From the NCBI GenBank assembly GCA_047973025.1, contig JBKEBE010000081.1:1-13540 (forward strand): DNA of 13,540 nucleotides. Reading direction: 5' to 3'. The position numbers and the translations under genes were made by a program. The notes below the pieces were generated by a model, which was not told the origin of the DNA, made no database searches, and saw only the letters and a list, made by a program, of their open reading frames with translations. The stretch's first letter is position 1. Each line of letters begins with the position of its first letter. The DNA comes from UPXZ01 sp047973025. GTDB taxonomy: Bacteria; Bacteroidota; Bacteroidia; Bacteroidales; Paludibacteraceae. Below are positions 7,257 through 13,540 of the stretch, piece by piece.

Positions 7257-7452
7257 CGCAGAAAAGTCAATATTCGGTAGAAAAATGTGCCGGTATTCAC
7301 GGGTTGGCTAATTCAAATTTTCAGGCAACTCATCATGAAACTTCGAGAACAGTCTATGTAGTACCGGATAATTTACGTGTCGGTTACAAGATTTTGTCAA
7401 GAATGTTGTATCTCGAACGCAACAGTGGTATTTGAGTGTACAGTTCTTTGCA

Positions 7453-9582
7453 CTAAAATGTTATGCTCCACTGAATGGAAGGTATGATGGGTAAGATACT
7501 CAGTTGTTGCCACCGGTCATCTTGGTAAAACATCAAATACGGATTCTTCCGGTTGAGTATATTATAAACTCCGAGAGTTAGCTCTCTGGTCGTTTTCTTC
7601 CGTTTCTTTACAAAAGCGTATCCAATATCGATTCTGAAATAAGCGGGAAGCTTAAACTCATTTACACCCGACATTAGTTCGCGCCCATAAACGTTTTCGT
7701 TTGTCAGCCAGTTTTTATAACCGCCATGTATATCCCAAAACGGGGGCTGTTCGCCTTTGTACATCCCGATGGGAACGGTAGCGTTGTGACCGGAGCTGTA
7801 CGATAGCGCCAGATTCAGATTTTGCCCCTTGGTTTTCAATTTTCGGGTAATAACCTGCGTGTTCAAGTTCAGAATATGTCTGCGATCAAATTTGGCCGGA
7901 AATACCATCCCCGCATTCAACTCGGCATACCTACGGGTTGTCTTTGACAAGGTGTATGACAATGTAGCGTTCCATTTCTCGCTCTTTCGCTCAGCGCGAA
8001 GTTCTATGCCGTAACTTAGCCCCGTGCCGACTGCAATTTCTTCCTGCCAGTTTTCGCTCTGCTCTCCGAATAAATTCGTCGAATTTTTATAGCTGATCAG
8101 ATTGTTCATCCGTTTAAGATAGGCACCGCCGGACAATGAATACGTGTCGTTGCCCCAATAGCCGCCTGTATAGAATTGGTGGGCGATTTCCGGTAAAAAG
8201 ACCGAATCGGAGGGAACCAATAAGTCAAGCGACCAGCCCATGGGCAAACCTTCTACCGCATGGTGTGTCTGCGACAATAAATCATAGCTGAATTCAAATC
8301 CACTGTTGGTAGAAAGGGCATAGTTCGCATTAAACCGGGCATCCATTAATAGCTTAGTCAGCTTATTCGAGTTGTAAAGATTTGCCCGAACGCCTACGGT
8401 GGCGAGTAGTTTGTTGAATTTATACGCGCCTTCCGTGAACAGTACGACCGAGTTAGACGCGAGCGGATTGTTCAAGTTGGCAACTGTATCTTTGCCGGTA
8501 AGTATCTTTTGTGAAGCCGGTTGAAACTGTCTGCCTTTGTAGAGCAATCCGACTTGTAAACTCCACAATTCCCGCTCATGAATCAGCGTTGTTTGTACTA
8601 CCTGTTCGGATAAAGTGCTTCGTACCCGTAGTTCCGACACCAATTCGTGTGGCTCGCTGTTTTCGAGAATCCGTTGCAATTGTCCGGAGAAAAAATGGTT
8701 GTAATATCCCAATGTTTGTAATTTTGTATGATCGGACACAATCCAATCCCAACCGAGACGGGCAAATCGATTTCCCCAGTTCATCCCGATCTTTGCGTCG
8801 GGGGGAGTAAAGCTAAAATAATCGTTGCTGAAATAACCACTCGCACTTAACAGGTGCTTTGGGTTTACTTCGTAATTTATTTTCAGAAACAGGTCTGCTA
8901 TTTGCGGATTTACGTCTGTTTCCGGTTTAGCTATCCATTTGAGAATCATATATTCCGGTCTGAGCAGTGATAACCGTCCTGATCCTACGTAGCTGATTTT
9001 CTTATTGATACGACCGTTAGCGGATAGTCCAATCAGAAAAGGCGAGATAGTAAACGAACCGTGAATTTTTGCTGTGTCGGGATCCATGCTTTTAATTTGC
9101 GTGATAGAAGACAAAAAATCGCCTGTCGAAGCGGAAATACTTCCGGTTCGAAAATTTGTGGATTGTACGATGTCGGCATGAAAAGTAGAAAACAAGCCAA
9201 ACAAGTGTGTACTCCCGTACACCGGTACGCCGTCCAATTCGATGCGGTTATTGGCGCTATTGCCCCCACGGACAAAAAAGCCCATACCGCCTTCCATCCC
9301 CTGCGATACGCCGGGCAACGTACCGATGTAGCGGACAACGTCCGTTCCGCCCAGTACGGTAACTAATGGTTTGGCACTTTGGGGCAGGTATTGGTAGGCA
9401 TTGTTGCGGCTTGTCAGGTACTTGGCGGTAACGGTTATGTCTTTTAATTCTACCCGATGGAGTGTGGAAGTGTCAGACGTTTGCTCGGCAGTGTTTTTCG
9501 ACGATTGCCCCGCACATACGTTGCTCAATAATAAGCCGGCAAGTAGATAATAGTATTTTATCTTAAAATCCAAAATCGCCAT
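7453..9582 (-). CDS. TonB-dependent outer membrane receptor (709 aa)
   Basis: Last gene of the C10 peptidase operon. I place the start at the ATG at 9582, not at 9663. This gives MAILDFKIKYYYLLAGLLLS and a normal signal peptide (cleavage near VCA-G, residue 24), and it overlaps the preceding gene by only 20 bases. The 27-residue extension would merely read through that gene out of frame. A plug domain covers about 45-165, with a typical stretch at 104-125 (FVRGGNSANNRIELDGVPVYG). The remainder is a 22-strand-type beta-barrel rich in aromatic and Gly/Asn residues, ending in WSITF, a terminal Phe as expected for barrel insertion. It lacks the N-terminal carboxypeptidase-like extension common in SusC-type receptors. 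It imports an unknown substrate using energy from TonB. Pairing with a DUF4249-type lipoprotein is common in Bacteroidota. The upstream peptidase suggests peptides or a protein-bound ligand (inference). Confidence 0.92.
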   Translation of the reverse strand: MAILDFKIKYYYLLAGLLLSNVCAGQSSKNTAEQTSDTSTLHRVELKDITVTAKYLTSRNNAYQYLPQSAKPLVTVLGGTDVVRYIGTLPGVSQGMEGGMGFFVRGGNSANNRIELDGVPVYGSTHLFGLFSTFHADIVQSTNFRTGSISASTGDFLSSITQIKSMDPDTAKIHGSFTISPFLIGLSANGRINKKISYVGSGRLSLLRPEYMILKWIAKPETDVNPQIADLFLKINYEVNPKHLLSASGYFSNDYFSFTPPDAKIGMNWGNRFARLGWDWIVSDHTKLQTLGYYNHFFSGQLQRILENSEPHELVSELRVRSTLSEQVVQTTLIHERELWSLQVGLLYKGRQFQPASQKILTGKDTVANLNNPLASNSVVLFTEGAYKFNKLLATVGVRANLYNSNKLTKLLMDARFNANYALSTNSGFEFSYDLLSQTHHAVEGLPMGWSLDLLVPSDSVFLPEIAHQFYTGGYWGNDTYSLSGGAYLKRMNNLISYKNSTNLFGEQSENWQEEIAVGTGLSYGIELRAERKSEKWNATLSYTLSKTTRRYAELNAGMVFPAKFDRRHILNLNTQVITRKLKTKGQNLNLALSYSSGHNATVPIGMYKGEQPPFWDIHGGYKNWLTNENVYGRELMSGVNEFKLPAYFRIDIGYAFVKKRKKTTRELTLGVYNILNRKNPYLMFYQDDRWQQLSILPIIPSIQWSITF

Positions 9583-10486
9583 TGTATCTGAAATAAAGGT
9601 CATTATACGCGGCAAAAATACCCGTACCGTTGTTGACATTGGAATATACGACCGTTTCATCAAACCAGATACCCGGGTCTGATGTGTCCAGACGCATGAT
9701 TATTTTTTGCATGCTTGTTTTCAGGTACCGGTCGTATTCGGCTGACGCGGTACGAAAACAAACATAGACGTGATCTACGAATCGGGCTTGAAGTTTAAAA
9801 GGAACAGCACCGGAAATAGAATCCGCTTTTAGCCGGATATAGTATTCGAAGCGGGGTGTATTTGCCTGCGAAATGGTTTCCGACATGTTTCCTTGCTGAT
9901 TAAAATAGTCGGCTAACGGATGATCGGTTCCGATGTTTTCTTCTCCCCGATCTTTAGCCGTAGGGCGCGAAGCCGGCTTTATGATACTGTCCGAAGTAAT
10001 GATTGTAATCCAACATGGCGATCCGAATGACTTTTGAATGAAATTTTTAGAAAAAGACTTGTCAACGCTTTGGTTGAGTTGCAGTTGCAGTCTTTTGGGC
10101 ATGACCGTTTCCGCTGATAGAACCTGCCCTTCGGAGAGTGTTGCCTTTATACGATACGTTTTGCCCGATTGTGGTGTGTGTGCCAGCTGCCAGTTGTCGT
10201 AGCCTACCCGCATAAAAGTGCCTATTTCGACATCGTCTTGATACAGAATAATTTTCGCATCCTTTATTTCTTTGAAAAAGTAGCTGTCGTTCATCCGCAC
10301 GCTACGCGTAAGGCTTAGCCGTTGCACTGTGTCGTTGGTCAGTACGCAATTGAGAACAGGTATGCTTGTAGATTGCTCGGCGTAGTTGATGTCGGTTACA
10401 CAGGACGAAAAAACGAATACGACGACCAAAACCCACAACGTAGCAGGAAAGAATGTCAAGCGTGAAAGCAATGTCGATTTTTGCAT
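9563..10486 (-). CDS. DUF4249-type lipoprotein, partner of TonB receptor
   Basis: A 307-residue protein with a lipoprotein signal (hydrophobic stretch at about 15-27, likely lipidated Cys29 in FSSC). The N-terminal part (SIPVLNCVLTNDTVQRLSLT...KEIKDAKIILYQDDVEIGTF) looks like the beta-sandwich start of DUF4249, followed by GKTYRIKATLSEGQVLSAETVMP, another stretch typical of the family. DUF4249 proteins are often encoded beside TonB-dependent receptors in Bacteroidota and may act as extracellular or periplasmic partners of the barrel; their ligand is generally unknown. The gene starts 12 bases after the 241-residue lipoprotein gene, and its 3' end overlaps the receptor start by 20 bases, so all are co-transcribed. 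The family assignment is by recall of pattern, not by a search. Confidence 0.8.
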   Translation of the reverse strand: MQKSTLLSRLTFFPATLWVLVVVFVFSSCVTDINYAEQSTSIPVLNCVLTNDTVQRLSLTRSVRMNDSYFFKEIKDAKIILYQDDVEIGTFMRVGYDNWQLAHTPQSGKTYRIKATLSEGQVLSAETVMPKRLQLQLNQSVDKSFSKNFIQKSFGSPCWITIITSDSIIKPASRPTAKDRGEENIGTDHPLADYFNQQGNMSETISQANTPRFEYYIRLKADSISGAVPFKLQARFVDHVYVCFRTASAEYDRYLKTSMQKIIMRLDTSDPGIWFDETVVYSNVNNGTGIFAAYNDLYFRYNGDFGF

Positions 10487-10498
10487 CTATTATTCACA

Positions 10499-11224
10499 TT
10501 AATTGGTTAACGTAACCACTTTTGTAGTGTCCGAAACGACTATCCCGTATGTGGTCTCCATATCTACCTTAAAGCGAAGCGTAACCGGCAATTCGCCCGG
10601 TGTGGCGTTTAACCGAAGAAACATAATATGAGGTGCCATCGGGTGTAAACTCAGCCATTCGTCAATGGCGGTGGGTTTGTCCACATCGGTATAGCCGTAG
10701 AGCAATCGCTTGCTGTCATACGAAGCGATAAAATCGGGGTCGTATTTTGAAATTTCAAAATATTCGTTGAGCGACGCGCCTGCCGGCTTACCAAACAGAG
10801 GAGTATCCAACGCCGAAATGGTAAGATCGGCTATCGGATCAACACAATAAAAAATCTCAAAAAGTGCCGTACTTTCTCCTGATTTACCGGAATTACTCTT
10901 GAAGCACCTTCTAAAACTTCGTTCAATTTCTTCTTCCAGCGTAGGTATCCCGGTATCCAAATCCGCCTTAGAATATCCATTTGACGTGTTTAGTCTGATT
11001 GCATAATCACTGCTTCTCAAGGAAGCGTTCGCGTCAAGATCATGATAAGTGTCAAACCAGTTCTTATTATCATACGTCCGTTCGATTCTTTGCTTCGACG
11101 CTACTCGTATGAAATTCGACTTATGGGGTAGAAACACGAGAGTATAACTTCCTCCATAGTTGTCATCGCCTGTGCATCCCGCCAATAATACAATACCGAA
11201 TAAAAACAATAGCATGCGGTTCAT
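10499..11224 (-). CDS. Unrecognised lipoprotein in the C10 peptidase operon (241 aa)
   Basis: The start MNRMLLFLFGIVLLAGC is a clear lipoprotein signal with Cys17 lipidated (lipobox LAGC). I do not recognise the rest. It is a soluble-looking domain of about 225 residues with alternating hydrophobic residues that suggest beta-strands (YTLVFLPH near the start; PVTLRFKVDMETTYGIVVSDTTKVVTLT at the end). Two further cysteines (about 107 and 127) could form a disulfide. The gene lies 34 bases after the C10 peptidase gene and 12 before the DUF4249-type gene. In Bacteroides some C10 peptidase genes are linked to genes for small staphostatin-like inhibitors. This protein is longer, and I cannot show that it is one. 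Alternatives are an extra surface subunit of the receptor complex or a chaperone for the peptidase. Confidence 0.85.
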   Translation of the reverse strand: MNRMLLFLFGIVLLAGCTGDDNYGGSYTLVFLPHKSNFIRVASKQRIERTYDNKNWFDTYHDLDANASLRSSDYAIRLNTSNGYSKADLDTGIPTLEEEIERSFRRCFKSNSGKSGESTALFEIFYCVDPIADLTISALDTPLFGKPAGASLNEYFEISKYDPDFIASYDSKRLLYGYTDVDKPTAIDEWLSLHPMAPHIMFLRLNATPGELPVTLRFKVDMETTYGIVVSDTTKVVTLTN

Positions 11225-11258
11225 AGCAATTAATATAATGGTTTATTAAGTGAGTTTG

Positions 11259-12743
11259 TTATTTTTTGGAAAATCCGATTAGCATACCTCTTTCATATTG
11301 ATGATCATAGCCATTTGCAGCCCAATTGCCATCAAAATAGTAGCGTCCGCTGTCGTATATACCATCATAGCCCCAGTTGATTATCAAAAGATTGGTAGCA
11401 GTTACGTATTCTTCCGTTTTAAAAGAATCTAAGGGCTTTGGCGGAATTGCGTTTTGGGATTTTACCGGCATCATTTCTGTAGGCAGACTATTGCCGCTAT
11501 CATCGACCCATCGATAGTGATAGGTGTATTTTGTCCGCTTGGTTTCATAGCCGTCGGCTACAAAAGCATGTCCGTCCGAATAAGTATAACCCCACGTTAT
11601 CCAAATAAACCTTACCGGATCCCTTGTTCCATACGCTCTTAAGACAACCGGTTTTCTGTTTTGTAAACTTTGTCGTACTTCAGTTGAATTATACTCTTTG
11701 TAAGTACAACTGATCCCTATGTTGTTGAAAAACGGCGTCAAGTCGTCTTTTGTGCTTGATGAAGAGCCTTCCGGCGTATAGTCCATTTTCACGTTCATAC
11801 CGATCCAACCCATCAATATGGCGGCTAAATGCGTACCGGTTGTATTTATATACTTGTAACTAGAAAGGTCATACCAGCGATGCGTGTCCATTTTATCCCA
11901 TGCGGTTGAAGTCTCGTTTGAGAAACTAAAACCGTAATTTTTGTCGTTTTTATCCTGCGAATAGCCCCAGCAATAGCCGGTTGTAAACGCGTGCGTCGGT
12001 ACCCCGATGTCGTAATGCAAGAAATAGAGCATCTGCGCACCCGCTACGGCTACGCAACCTGTCGGACATCCAATCCCGGTGTACCTTCCGACGGGTACGC
12101 AGGTGTTCCATGGCGAGTCCTGTCCCCATTTGGTACGGAGTAAAGGCCCGACTTGGGTAGATGGTAGCACTACACTTGTCATATCATACAATTCCCAATA
12201 GCCACCGGTGCCTTCTTCGTAGCTACTGACTCTTTGGAGTCCCGCGTTTTTAGCCATAGCCGATTTACTTTGTGTTTGTTGCAGTAGATCGATGTTCGCC
12301 CACAGCGCGTAATCGCCCATGGTGGTGTCTTGCTCGCCCGTTTGTTTCAAGGCTGAAATGTTATCGGCAAGTTCCACTAACCAATTGCCTACACCGGGGT
12401 TGATTCCTTTTAATTGAAAGGCTCCATCTTCGGCGGACGCGAGAACACTTGTCGTCCGTCTGTCGCCGGAGACAATCCGCCAGCCTTGGTTGTCTTTGTA
12501 ATTCACTACGTAGAGCAGTGTATCGCCAAGATAGGCTAACGGTTCGATATGTCCGAGTTGTCTCACAGTATCGTTTTTATCCCAGATGTTTACTAGCGTG
12601 TTCACGTTGCTTAAGGTAACGTTAAATTTTGAAATTTCTTTGTTCTTGACTACTGAAGTTTGAAAATCTTCGTCAAAATCAAGTTGCCGGCAAGCCGGCA
12701 TCGCAAAGGCTACAAGTGCCAGAAAATAAATTGTTTTTTTCAT
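11259..12743 (-). CDS. C10-family (streptopain-like) cysteine peptidase lipoprotein
   Basis: A 494-residue secreted peptidase related to streptococcal SpeB and the Bacteroides Bfp and Prevotella interpain enzymes. A signal with lipidated Cys18 (MPAC) anchors it to a membrane. Residues about 35-130 resemble the streptopain propeptide or inhibitor domain (ISKFNVTLSNVN..., GWRIVSGDRRT..VLA). The catalytic domain starts near 200. The nucleophile is Cys230 in CPTGCVAVAGAQMLYF, the catalytic His is His392 in DGHAFVADGY, and the Asn-Trp pair is 456-457 in INWGYDG. About 63 residues lie between His and Asn-Trp, against about 15 in SpeB, so there is an insertion there, of a kind I recall in other Bacteroidota members. 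It begins a four-gene operon with two lipoproteins and a TonB receptor, and probably cuts host or environmental proteins at the cell surface. No sorting domain for the type IX secretion system is seen. Confidence 0.95.
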   Translation of the reverse strand: MKKTIYFLALVAFAMPACRQLDFDEDFQTSVVKNKEISKFNVTLSNVNTLVNIWDKNDTVRQLGHIEPLAYLGDTLLYVVNYKDNQGWRIVSGDRRTTSVLASAEDGAFQLKGINPGVGNWLVELADNISALKQTGEQDTTMGDYALWANIDLLQQTQSKSAMAKNAGLQRVSSYEEGTGGYWELYDMTSVVLPSTQVGPLLRTKWGQDSPWNTCVPVGRYTGIGCPTGCVAVAGAQMLYFLHYDIGVPTHAFTTGYCWGYSQDKNDKNYGFSFSNETSTAWDKMDTHRWYDLSSYKYINTTGTHLAAILMGWIGMNVKMDYTPEGSSSSTKDDLTPFFNNIGISCTYKEYNSTEVRQSLQNRKPVVLRAYGTRDPVRFIWITWGYTYSDGHAFVADGYETKRTKYTYHYRWVDDSGNSLPTEMMPVKSQNAIPPKPLDSFKTEEYVTATNLLIINWGYDGIYDSGRYYFDGNWAANGYDHQYERGMLIGFSKK

Positions 12744-12775
12744 ACGGTATTTTTTTTAAGATTAATTTTACCGTA
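12743..12775. promoter_or_regulatory. Inverted repeat and possible promoter at the C10 peptidase start
   Basis: A perfect 7-bp inverted repeat, TACGGTA (12743-12749) and TACCGTA (12769-12775), is separated by 19 AT-rich bases. The downstream arm includes the A of the ATG at 12743. The outer arm abuts a TATATTTA sequence (minus strand, 12774-12781), which is one base away from the Bacteroidota -7 consensus. It may be an operator or a leader hairpin hiding the start codon; which one depends on where transcription begins. Confidence 0.35.
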
Positions 12776-12794
12776 AATATAAAAAACGTTATAA

Positions 12795-12840
12795 AATTAA
12801 GGAATTAAGAAATTAAGAAATTAAGAAATTAAGAAATTAT
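12795..12840. repeat. Short tandem repeat, AATTAAGA x5
   Basis: Five consecutive 8-base units plus six bases of a sixth. The first unit is AATTAAGG, the other four AATTAAGA, and the partial one AATTAT. It lies 52-97 bases upstream of the C10 peptidase start codon, just upstream of the possible -7 box. Repeats of this size can gain or lose units by slippage and so alter promoter spacing or strength. Whether this happens here is unknown. Confidence 0.9.
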
Positions 12841-13056
12841 AACTTTTTATTGATATTTTTCTATTTCATTAGGAATTAATCTGAAAAGAAATGAAGTATT
12901 TCGGGCTTTTTTGGCATGGTATTTTTTGTAGGTTGAATTTTAGGTTACTTCGCGTGCTTATTATTATGATTGTAAAATCGTAAAATAGTGCAAATAGTTA
13001 ACATACATTAACTTTTTCCGATCAGATTATTAACCCAATGGTAATCAATTGATATT
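12841..13056. other. AT-rich intergenic region between tandem repeat and transposase remnant
   Basis: No credible gene on either strand. The segment should contain the downstream end of the IS630-type insertion sequence, including one terminal inverted repeat and a TA target site, but the other end is outside the window, so the border cannot be located. The stretch around 12971-13010, with the tandem GTAAAATCGTAAAAT, is a possible location. Upstream control sites of the peptidase operon may also lie here. Confidence 0.4.
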
Positions 13057-13540
13057 TCACGCTGCATATTGAAAATCTTTGTGCAGAAAGTATTTTTTTA
13101 CACGTTGAGGATTCTGTTGTAACATATTCATATGTGATAATAGATTATACGTCAAATTTTGTTGATTTTTAGGAGACTTTTTTGTGATAGTCCTTGTTTC
13201 AAGTCGCAGTTCAGATACTCATCCGTGTTTATTTCGGGCGAATACGATGGCAGAAAAAATAGTTCTATTTTATCTTTATGTTCTTCAACACATTGTTTTT
13301 CAGGAGTGCTGTGATGCACTTTTAGATTGTCAAGAATAAGAAAAATTTTTCTTTCTTTGTCTTTAATTAGTTGCTCAAGGAAACGGATGAAAAGCTCAGA
13401 ATTCATTGTATCTGCATAAATCATAAATTGAACTCTACCTTGATTGTTGACGCTTGAAATCATATTGACCGAAAAACGTTTCGACATACTTGATTTTACC
13501 GGTGTTTTGCCTTTAGGAGCGTATGAGCGTCCATGATTGC
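13057..13540 (-). pseudogene. IS630-family transposase, frameshifted, 5' end outside window
   Basis: The reading frame is already open at the window end (NHGRSYAPKGKTPVK...), so the Met at 13487 is internal and the true start lies beyond. Visible DDE-domain signatures are FMIYADTMNSELFIRFL, the second catalytic Asp in ILDNLKVHHS, and PSYSPEINTDEYLNCDLK carrying the catalytic Glu, all typical of IS630-type transposases. The frame then ends early at 13152. After the sequence AGTCTCCT (minus strand, 13178-13171), the -1 frame continues with PKNQQNLTYNLLSHMNMLQQ and reaches DFQYAA and a TGA at 13057, which looks like the normal C-terminus of this family. A 2-base CT duplication (or 1-base loss) explains the break. 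A run of six A just before it also leaves room for ribosomal frameshifting, so loss of function is probable but not certain. Confidence 0.85.
13057..13540 (-). mobile_element. Partial IS630-family insertion sequence
   Basis: The element is defined only by its transposase remnant. The upstream end is beyond the window, and the downstream end lies somewhere in 12841-13056. No terminal inverted repeat pair can be matched because only one end is present. It sits about 310 bases upstream of the C10 peptidase operon, in the same orientation, so outward transcription from it could reach that operon. Confidence 0.7.

Noticed and set aside
7199..7435. A 78-codon plus-strand reading frame in the gap between ABC ATPase and TonB receptor genes
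   Set aside because: It opposes all neighbours, has no recognisable domain or signal, and overlaps the likely promoter of the ABC ATPase gene.
7182..7452. Possible B12 riboswitch upstream of a BtuD-like ATPase (a CCACTG sequence on the minus strand)
   Set aside because: Only a fragment resembling the B12 box is present; the other conserved blocks of the cobalamin riboswitch core are absent, and a -7 box lies downstream of it.
9583..9663. A 27-residue N-terminal extension of the TonB receptor
   Set aside because: It would overlap the preceding gene by about 100 bases and put a non-signal sequence in front of a good signal peptide; the ATG at 9582 fits better.
12795..12840. AATTAAGA repeat as a CRISPR-like array
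   Set aside because: The units are 8 bases and directly adjacent with no spacers, so this is a simple tandem repeat.

Overview
The window looks like part of a Bacteroidota (probably Bacteroidales) chromosome. The indications are a TonB-dependent receptor paired with a DUF4249-type lipoprotein, a streptopain-like C10 cysteine peptidase made as a lipoprotein, radical SAM/SPASM enzymes interleaved with small lipoproteins, many relaxed lipoboxes, few Shine-Dalgarno sequences, and TATCTTTG boxes that match the Bacteroidota -7 promoter consensus (TAnnTTTG). All genes that I accept are on the minus strand, so the layout below is given in transcription order, from high to low coordinates.

(1) 13540-13057: the 3' part of an IS630-family transposase. 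It runs in from beyond the window and its C-terminal end is frameshifted. (2) 13056-12744: an AT-rich region with five 8-bp AATTAAGA-type tandem repeats and an inverted repeat touching the next start codon. (3) 12743-7453: a tight four-gene operon of C10 peptidase lipoprotein, unrecognised lipoprotein, DUF4249-type lipoprotein and TonB-dependent receptor. A reasonable inference is a surface proteolysis-and-uptake system. (4) 7181-6153: an orphan FecE/BtuD-like ABC ATPase with its own -7 box. (5) 6039-3705: a lipoprotein NlpC/P60 hydrolase with three LysM repeats, followed by an EamA/DMT permease. (6) 3704-3177: about 530 bases with no gene. (7) 3176-1: a radical SAM cluster in the order lipoprotein (179 aa), lipoprotein (122 aa), radical SAM/SPASM enzyme (353 aa), mini-lipoprotein (82 aa), second radical SAM/SPASM enzyme (cut by the window start).

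The radical SAM cluster is the most interesting part. From memory it resembles the NCBIfam pair TIGR04133 (radical SAM/SPASM) and TIGR04134 (associated lipoprotein), whose function I do not know to be established. The three lipoproteins differ in length and domain content, yet share a short Tyr-Gly motif (YGVRxxxYKE at or near two C-termini, YGTPxxDY/YGTPQDF just after the lipid-anchored Cys in two). The enzyme and lipoprotein genes are joined by two successive ATGA overlaps. This suggests, but does not prove, that the motif is what the radical SAM enzymes recognise or modify.
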